Assembly: GCF_900302505.1 (NCBI RefSeq)
Contig: NZ_OMOJ01000002.1
Span: 248,001-312,000 of the forward strand
Origin: Pseudoprimorskyibacter insulae
GTDB lineage: Bacteria; Pseudomonadota; Alphaproteobacteria; Rhodobacterales; Rhodobacteraceae
Direction of reading: 5' to 3'
Length of the DNA: 64,000 bases
Every line of letters starts with the position of its first letter. The stretch's first letter is position 1. Below are positions 58,357 to 64,000 of this stretch, one piece after another. Made by a program: the position numbers and the translations under genes. The notes under the pieces are model-generated. The model was not told where the DNA came from. It searched no databases and saw nothing but the letters and a program-made list of their open reading frames with translations.

Positions 58357-59541
58357 ATGACCGCTGATACGCCCATCACTCAGGACGTTCTGACCATTCC
58401 GCGCAAACTGCCGGATGCGAAAAAGGTGAACATTGTGGGCCTGACCCGCGATGGCCTGCGCGATGCGTTGTTGGCGGCTGGCACACCGGAAAAGCAGGTC
58501 AAAATGCGGGTCGGTCAGATCTGGCAGTGGGTCTATCAATGGGGCGTGCGCGATTTCCACGCCATGACGAACCTGTCCAAGGCCTATCGCGCCGAATTGG
58601 ACGACAAGTTCGAAATCGCCCTGCCTGAAATCGTATCCAAACAGCTGTCGGCCGATGGCACGCGCAAATATCTGGTCAAGATCGCGGGCGGCCATGAGGT
58701 TGAGGTGGTCTACATCCCCGAAACCGATCGCGGCACGCTGTGTATCTCGTCTCAGGTGGGGTGCACGCTGACCTGTTCCTTCTGCCACACCGGCACGCAG
58801 AAACTGGTGCGGAACCTGACGGCGGGTGAAATCATCGGTCAGGTGATGCTGGCCCGCGATGATCTGGACGAATGGCCGGAACCGGGCACCGGAACGGGTG
58901 AAAACGGGCCGCGCCTTCTGTCGAACATCGTTCTGATGGGGATGGGCGAGCCGCTGTATAACTTCGACAATGTGCGTGATGCGATGAAGATTGCGATGGA
59001 CGGCGAAGGCATCGCCCTGTCGCGCCGCCGGATCACGCTGTCGACATCGGGCGTGGTGCCCGAGATTGCCAAGACTGCCGAAGAAATCGGTTGCTTGCTG
59101 GCCGTCAGCTTCCACGCCACCACCGATGAGGTGCGCGATAAGCTGGTGCCGATCAACAAGCGCTTCAACATCACGACCCTGCTGGACGCGTTGCGCGAAT
59201 ATCCGCGCCTGTCCAACTCGGAACGGATCACGTTTGAATATGTGATGCTGAAGGATGTGAACGACAGCGACGCCGATGCGCGACGTCTGGTGAAGCTGAT
59301 CCAAGGCATTCCGGCCAAGATCAACCTGATCCCGTTCAACGAATGGCCCGGTTCGCCCTATCAGCGCAGCGATTGGAGCCGGATCGAGGCCTTTGCCGAT
59401 ATCATCTATAAGGCTGGCTATGCCTCGCCCATTCGCACCCCGCGCGGCGAGGATATCATGGCCGCCTGCGGGCAGCTGAAGTCGGCAACTGAGCGCGAGC
59501 GGAAATCCCGCGCCCAGATCGAAGCCGAGGCTGGCCTGTAA
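58357..59541 (+). CDS. rlmN: Dual-specificity 23S rRNA/tRNA adenine-C2 methyltransferase RlmN
   Basis: A 394-residue radical-SAM enzyme. The 4Fe-4S motif C-x3-C-x2-C lies in [11 protein letters not shown], and the acceptor cysteine near the C-terminus in [10 protein letters not shown]. It methylates A2503 of 23S rRNA and A37 of some tRNAs. I chose the ATG at 58357, preceded by AAGGA, over an ATG at 58348. The stop abuts the stop of the convergent RTX protease gene. Confidence 0.95.
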   Translation: MTADTPITQDVLTIPRKLPDAKKVNIVGLTRDGLRDALLAAGTPEKQVKMRVGQIWQWVYQWGVRDFHAMTNLSKAYRAELDDKFEIALPEIVSKQLSADGTRKYLVKIAGGHEVEVVYIPETDRGTLCISSQVGCTLTCSFCHTGTQKLVRNLTAGEIIGQVMLARDDLDEWPEPGTGTGENGPRLLSNIVLMGMGEPLYNFDNVRDAMKIAMDGEGIALSRRRITLSTSGVVPEIAKTAEEIGCLLAVSFHATTDEVRDKLVPINKRFNITTLLDALREYPRLSNSERITFEYVMLKDVNDSDADARRLVKLIQGIPAKINLIPFNEWPGSPYQRSDWSRIEAFADIIYKAGYASPIRTPRGEDIMAACGQLKSATERERKSRAQIEAEAGL

Positions 59542-61317
59542 TCAGGCCAGCAGGTCGAAGAGGTCCGCCCCGGCCTTGACGTTTAGCGACGACTGACCGT
59601 CACCATCGACCAGCGCCCACAGCAGGACGCCTGTGGTCTTGTGCGTGATGAACACCTCTTGTGTGCTGGCCGTGCCTGCGCCGTCAGTGCTGGCGCGTTG
59701 CACAAGGAAATCGTCCTTGCTGGCCGCGGTGCCATAGAACAGCACATCGCCTTCGGCGGCGTTATAGTCCTGAATCCAGTCCGACCCGTGACCGGCATTG
59801 CCGATATGGAAAAACTGATCCGCGCCGGTGCCGCCGTTCACGCGGTCATAGCCAAACCCGCCGTTGATAAAGTCGGCCCCATCGCCGCCAAACAGCACAT
59901 CGCCCCAGGCCGAACCTGTGACTTGGTCGTCGCCGTCGCCGCCGATCATCGTGTCGGCCCCAAAGCCGCCCGCCAGCGTGTCATTGCCTTCGTCGCCGCG
60001 CAGTTCATCATTGCCGTAGCCGCCTTCGACATAGTCGTTGCCAGCCCCGCCATAGACCACGTCGCGCAGGTCGGATTCTGACGCGCCGCCGTAGATGAAG
60101 TCATCGCCGTCCCCGCCGATCAAGGTATCGACACCGTCACCGCCAAAGATGAAGTCACTGCCGCCGTTGCCTTTGATGTTGTTGTTGCCATCATTGCCGA
60201 TCAGCAGATCCTCAGCCGAACCGCCGGATGCGTTTTCGATCTGCGCGCCCTGCGCGATCGAATAACCGCCGGGCAGGCGCTTGCCCGTTTCGGTCAGAAC
60301 CGAGGAAAAGAACCCGCCCGCCTGCGCTGCGGTGTTCGTCAATTCGGTTTGGGTTGAGGCGTCGATATAGTTAAACACGCCCGAGTTCTGGACCTGCGAA
60401 ATCAGGTCGGTCACCTTGCTATTGGGAGTTAGCGTCAAGGTCGCGGGCATGAGGTTGATCAACGCATTCGCGCTGCCATCATAGGCGATGCTGTCGGTGC
60501 CGCCGGTGTCCCAGATGCCATAATAGGCCCGGCCAACGGACACCGACCCATCGCTGCCATCTACATCCAGTGCTGCGCTGCCCGCGTCGGTCAGAGTGTA
60601 GGTTGTCGCGGTGTTGTGGGTCGTGGTGTTCGCGCCATACATGCGTTGCAGCGCGGCGATGTCCAGCGCCATCGGTGTGACAGATCGGCCAAATTCGAAC
60701 GCTCCTTGCGCGCCGTGGCTGGGGGCGTCGGGTGCCGAGGTGTAGGAAATGATCGTCTGATGCCAGCGATACGGGTCTTGCATGCTTTCGCCGTCTGACG
60801 TGGCCCCGGTGCCAAGCGTGGTGCCGCCGCCTTCGTCATGCGGGTGGTTGATGCCAAGCGTGTGCAGCACTTCGTGTACGATGGTCTGGAACCGGTCACT
60901 GCCGCCGCCAATTTCCGGCTGCGTCGTGTGTTCGGTCGTCAGGATGTTGAACATCATGATCGGGCGATAATCGTCGACGGGATCTTCGGGGGTGTTCGCC
61001 GCGCCAAGGCTTTGATCGTTGCGTTCCTGACCTACTAGATAAGTCGCGTTCAGATCTTCCGACATTTGAAGATCAAGGCCGATATAGGCCTTCACGATGT
61101 TCAGCGACAGTTCCAGATCAGTTGCCCAATAGCTGGGCATGTCTTCGGTCATCGAGGTGCTGGCCGGCATTTGGGAATTGAACGTGTTCAACTCATCCGC
61201 GTTGTTAAGCTGAACGATGTTGTAGGTCACCGGCCCGTTGGACCAAATCCGATTTCCTTCAATCGGCCTTAGAATGTCAGATGTGGTTGTGTTGTCATGG
61301 TCGATTGCGTTGGCCAT
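59542..61317 (-). CDS. Serralysin-like M10 metalloprotease with RTX repeats
   Basis: A 591-residue protein. The zinc site HExxHxxGxxH is complete (H148, E149, H152, H158 in HEVLHTLGINH), and a Met-turn lies near SVTPMALDI. From about 375 to 500 run calcium-binding GGxGxDxL-type RTX repeats, followed by a C-terminal secretion domain. There is no signal peptide, as expected for type I secretion. No ABC exporter is encoded nearby, so export must use a transporter elsewhere. It is likely to be an extracellular protease. Confidence 0.9.
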   Translation of the reverse strand: MANAIDHDNTTTSDILRPIEGNRIWSNGPVTYNIVQLNNADELNTFNSQMPASTSMTEDMPSYWATDLELSLNIVKAYIGLDLQMSEDLNATYLVGQERNDQSLGAANTPEDPVDDYRPIMMFNILTTEHTTQPEIGGGSDRFQTIVHEVLHTLGINHPHDEGGGTTLGTGATSDGESMQDPYRWHQTIISYTSAPDAPSHGAQGAFEFGRSVTPMALDIAALQRMYGANTTTHNTATTYTLTDAGSAALDVDGSDGSVSVGRAYYGIWDTGGTDSIAYDGSANALINLMPATLTLTPNSKVTDLISQVQNSGVFNYIDASTQTELTNTAAQAGGFFSSVLTETGKRLPGGYSIAQGAQIENASGGSAEDLLIGNDGNNNIKGNGGSDFIFGGDGVDTLIGGDGDDFIYGGASESDLRDVVYGGAGNDYVEGGYGNDELRGDEGNDTLAGGFGADTMIGGDGDDQVTGSAWGDVLFGGDGADFINGGFGYDRVNGGTGADQFFHIGNAGHGSDWIQDYNAAEGDVLFYGTAASKDDFLVQRASTDGAGTASTQEVFITHKTTGVLLWALVDGDGQSSLNVKAGADLFDLLA

Positions 61318-61438
61318 GCTGTTCCCTCCCGAATAGTGAATAGAATAAATCTTGTATTTTCATGGTCTTGCGAAAATGCTGAAAGTATAATGGCCAGTTT
61401 TCCCAAGATTGCACGAAGTTTTGAACGACATATACGAA

Positions 61439-61468
61439 TGACCGGCCCCCAAGGGTGGGGACCGGTCT
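61439..61468 (-). terminator. Hairpin after the SLAC1-like gene
   Basis: GACCGG-CCCC pairs with GGGG-CCGGTC around a short loop with one internal mismatch. It lies 20 bases beyond the stop at 61490 on the minus strand. The T-run is weak. Confidence 0.55.
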
Positions 61469-61489
61469 AGCGTTCTAAGAATTAAGAAT

Positions 61490-62470
61490 TCATTCAGGCA
61501 GGCAGATTTCGCGGCGGATCGCCCCAAGGATCGTGCGGCCCACTAGGGCGGCGACGATGACCACCAACAGGATCAGGCACAGTGTCGCCAGCCACAGGTG
61601 CGGCGAGGATTGCGTCAGCTCGGCAAAGCGGAACGATGCGATGGTCAGGGCTGCTACGGGGAAGCTAAGCGCCCACCAAGACAGGGCAAAGGGCAGCTTG
61701 GCAAAGCCCGGCGCCTGAACCGCGACGATTACCGCAAAGGTCACCGCGCCGTAGTACAGGATGCGTGCCAGCGTATCGAGCTGTCCGCCGTTCAATTGCA
61801 GCCATGCGACAAAGGCAACGGCGGGCGGGGCGATCAAGATGACCAGCGTCGGCAACAGCCGCCCCGGCAGCGGATCGTGGAAGATCAGGCGGTTCATCAC
61901 CAGTGTCAGCAGGATGATCCAAAAGATCAGCCCGGCCGAAAAGAACAGCCAGCTCAGCTCGACAAAGCCCAGGCCAACGCCCGCAATCGGCACAACCACG
62001 TTGCCCACCGCCGGAATGAACCACGCGGGTGAAATGTGCATGGGCTGAAACGGTCTGCGTCCAATCCAGCCCGAGATGACGGCGATGGTCAGAACGCCTT
62101 GGATGGCGGCGCCAGTGATCCAAACGGCATTGGCGGCTTGCGGGTATCCATTGCGCAGCGCCGTCGCGATCAACAGAAGCGAGATCGAGATGGCCGGAAA
62201 GAACGCCAGTTTGACCGGGTGGTTCCATTCGGCGGCCACAGCACCGGGGAAGCGCAGGGCCTTCATCATGTAGAGAACGCTGATCAGGACGAAATCAATC
62301 AGCGTCACCAACAAGAACGCATCAGATGCGGTATGCGACCAGCCAAACTGCAATTCGGCCCGGTGCGTGGCCAGTGTCAGCCCCGCCAACCCCATGACCG
62401 AGGCGAAGAAGGTGATGTGGAAATGGGCCAGCTGGCTGGTGGGGGCGGCAGGATGCGCTTTGTCGTTCAT
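61490..62470 (-). CDS. SLAC1/TehA-like anion channel or transporter
   Basis: A 326-residue membrane protein with about ten helices, related to the tellurite-resistance/dicarboxylate transporter (TDT) and plant SLAC1 families. The substrate is unknown; tellurite, sulfite or dicarboxylate are possible from family members. The MNDKAHPAAP start at 62470 was chosen over longer upstream frame. Confidence 0.82.
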   Translation of the reverse strand: MNDKAHPAAPTSQLAHFHITFFASVMGLAGLTLATHRAELQFGWSHTASDAFLLVTLIDFVLISVLYMMKALRFPGAVAAEWNHPVKLAFFPAISISLLLIATALRNGYPQAANAVWITGAAIQGVLTIAVISGWIGRRPFQPMHISPAWFIPAVGNVVVPIAGVGLGFVELSWLFFSAGLIFWIILLTLVMNRLIFHDPLPGRLLPTLVILIAPPAVAFVAWLQLNGGQLDTLARILYYGAVTFAVIVAVQAPGFAKLPFALSWWALSFPVAALTIASFRFAELTQSSPHLWLATLCLILLVVIVAALVGRTILGAIRREICLPE

Positions 62471-62541
62471 GGCGTCCGCTTTCGTTTCGAATAAGATATC
62501 TATGAAATGGAATTTATCTGGCTCGGCTGCGTTGACGCAGA

Positions 62542-63513
62542 TCAAACGCCCCCGCTGTTCACGTCAGCCTTGATACAGATCTTGGTGATTTGCCGATACG
62601 GGCGGTCGGGCGTGCAGATCTGGCTGGGGAACGATTGTTGGTTGACCGCATCGGGAAAGCCCTGGGCCTCGATCGCCAGTCCGGTGCAGGGGGCGTGGGA
62701 CTGACCGCCATGGGCCGGGGCCTTGGGGCGCAGCGCTTGGCCAGTGTAGATCTGCAATCCCGGCTGATCGGTGGTCAGCGTCAGGCGCATACCATCGGGG
62801 CTTTGCAGGGTGCAGGCCGGGGCCGCGCCGGTCAGCGCAAAGTTCACATCCGTAACGCCTAGATCGGGATCGTTCGCGCGTAGCGTCCGGGGGGTGCTGT
62901 AATCATATCGCGTGCCAGCCACGGGCGCGACATGGCCCAGCGGGATCTTTTCGTCATTCGTGGGGGTATAGCCATTGGCGGCAATGGTCAGCCTATGATC
63001 CCAAATCTCGCCTTCTTCGGACAGGTTGTAGTAGTTGTGATTGGCCATGCTGATCGGAGTTGGCCGGTCTGGCGTGGCGGTCATGTCATAGGTCACCGTA
63101 TGCCCATCGAGTGCGATGATCACCTCGGCCTTAACCTGCCCCGGAAAGCCCATATCGCCATCGGGCGAAGTCAGCGAAAGGCGCAATGCACGCGTGCCGT
63201 CTGGGTCGACCTGCCAGATGCGCCGCTGCCAGCCGTCCGGCCCGCCGTGCAGCTGGTTGCGGCCCTCATTGGCGGCCAATTGGTAGCGGGTGCCGTCCAA
63301 ATCAAACCCCGCGCCACCGATCCGGTTGGCAATGCGCCCTACCAGAACCCCCAAAGTGCCGGGGTGCGTCAGGTAAGATGCGGGATCGGTGTAGCCTAGA
63401 ACCACATGCCGCCCGGCCACCTGCCAATCTTGGGTGATCCCACCCAGCGACAGAATGGACAGGGTCGCCCCGCTGCTTTCCAGAGTGAAACGATCAATGC
63501 TGGACTGTGTCAT
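62542..63513 (-). CDS. galM: Aldose 1-epimerase
   Basis: A 323-residue mutarotase. The catalytic base and acid lie in SMANHNYYNL (His) and GLAIEAQGFPD (Glu). NQLHGGPDGW and RIANRIGG are conserved N-terminal segments. It interconverts alpha and beta anomers of aldoses. I chose the ATG at 63513. It is divergent from an MFS gene across a region with two inverted repeats. Confidence 0.92.
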   Translation of the reverse strand: MTQSSIDRFTLESSGATLSILSLGGITQDWQVAGRHVVLGYTDPASYLTHPGTLGVLVGRIANRIGGAGFDLDGTRYQLAANEGRNQLHGGPDGWQRRIWQVDPDGTRALRLSLTSPDGDMGFPGQVKAEVIIALDGHTVTYDMTATPDRPTPISMANHNYYNLSEEGEIWDHRLTIAANGYTPTNDEKIPLGHVAPVAGTRYDYSTPRTLRANDPDLGVTDVNFALTGAAPACTLQSPDGMRLTLTTDQPGLQIYTGQALRPKAPAHGGQSHAPCTGLAIEAQGFPDAVNQQSFPSQICTPDRPYRQITKICIKADVNSGGV

Positions 63514-63596
63514 CAAGGCGGCCTTTCGCGCGGTGTTGCGCTTTGGATAGCGCTACCGCGTGGCCCTGCGCAAGGGGCAGGGCGCGGGCAAAATAT

Positions 63597-63608
63597 TGTA
63601 CCGGTACA
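63597..63608. promoter_or_regulatory. LacI-like palindromic operator candidate
   Basis: TGTACCGGTACA is a perfect 12-bp palindrome of the kind bound by LacI-family sugar regulators. It lies between the divergent galM and MFS genes. A second inverted repeat (ACAGA-N6-TCTGT) overlaps it at 63606-63621. Confidence 0.5.
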
Positions 63609-63654
63609 GAGAATTTTCTGTCCATCCGGGCCAGTCGAAGCGTAGCTTTTCGCC

Positions 63655-64000
63655 ATGGAACAGATCTCTGAACTCGATAGCCGATATTCCTGGGTGCGGC
63701 TTTCGCTGACCTTGCTGATTGCCATCACTGGCAATGTCGGCATGTGGTCGATCATCGTGGTCATGCCGGATGTACAGGCCGAGTTTGGCGCAGGGCGCGC
63801 GGTCAGTTCCTTGCCCTATGCAGTGACGATGATCGGCTTTGCCATTGGCAACCTGATCATTGGCCGCGCGGTGGATCGCTGGGGGATGGCTGTATCGCTG
63901 TTTCTGGCGGCGGGATTGATGGCCGCAGGCTATGTGGTGGCGTCGCACAGCCCGTCCTTGGTTGCCCTGTCGGCGGCGCAACTGGCGATTGGCTTTGGCA
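63655..64000 (+). CDS. MFS transporter (partial, cut by right edge)
   Basis: The first 115 codons of a membrane transporter starting MEQISELDSRYSW. Helix 1 (LSLTLLIAITGNVGMWSIIVV) and the loop between helices 2 and 3 (GRAVDRWGM) match the MFS pattern. The frame runs off the window without a stop. The substrate is unknown. The position beside galM and a LacI-like palindrome suggests a sugar-related regulon, though that is weak evidence. Confidence 0.85.
   Translation, partial: MEQISELDSRYSWVRLSLTLLIAITGNVGMWSIIVVMPDVQAEFGAGRAVSSLPYAVTMIGFAIGNLIIGRAVDRWGMAVSLFLAAGLMAAGYVVASHSPSLVALSAAQLAIGFG

Overview
The window is GC-rich alphaproteobacterial chromosome, most likely from a marine Rhodobacterales (Roseobacter-group) organism. 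The evidence is a PhyR/NepR/EcfG general stress module, DUF2794, an NDUFA9-like complex I factor, a GTTC-N7-GTTC type SOS box, HemP beside imelysins, and a repeated intergenic GTATTT leader element.

Layout. (1) 1-3079: general stress response, with phyR (cut by the left edge) divergent from nepR-ecfG-sensor kinase across a nearly symmetric pair of EcfG promoters. (2) 3136-17452: a complete protocatechuate 4,5-cleavage (meta) regulon. PobA (from 4-hydroxybenzoate) and a QuiC1-type dehydratase (from 3-dehydroshikimate) make protocatechuate. LigAB opens the ring, LigC makes 2-pyrone-4,6-dicarboxylate, and LigI opens the lactone. GalD and GalB tautomerise and hydrate oxalomesaconate, and LigK splits the product to pyruvate and oxaloacetate. 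A second ligAB pair and an unassigned NAD-dependent dehydrogenase lie inside. A LysR regulator with two DNA-binding domains sits between the two arms, and the same GGTATAG-N12-CTAG inverted repeat lies in front of each arm. (3) 17449-19038: ybaN-like and NDUFA9-like genes. (4) 19183-25816: tRNA-Leu(CAG) interrupted at its 3' end by a 6.5 kb island carrying a tyrosine integrase, an MmeI-like fused restriction-modification enzyme and a ParB-like protein, bounded by 17-bp direct repeats. (5) 25916-31638: iron/heme uptake, with imelysin-diheme oxidoreductase-DUF1513 on one strand and hemP-unknown-imelysin on the other. (6) 31759-38693: fadH, small unknowns, and a deoC-membrane protein-double aldehyde dehydrogenase operon. 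(7) 38887-44518: SOS mutagenesis genes dnaE2 (short at its C-terminus) and imuB, with DUF2794 and a cytochrome c'-like gene. (8) 44521-64000: housekeeping and transport genes (zapE, MFS, ornithine cyclodeaminase family, HAD, DUF188, AEC, tamA-tamB, rppH, asparaginase, IalB-like, rlmN), an RTX metalloprotease, a SLAC1/TehA-like channel, galM, and an MFS gene cut by the right edge.

Two architectural features recur. Nine of eleven tail-to-tail gene pairs have stop codons that overlap by 4 bp or lie within 2 bp of each other. The leader element occurs five times, always in the orientation of the gene that follows it. The most unusual parts of the window are the tRNA island with its fused R-M enzyme, the dehydrogenase of unknown role with an apparent CTG start, the hemP-linked cysteine-rich protein, and the shortened DnaE2.
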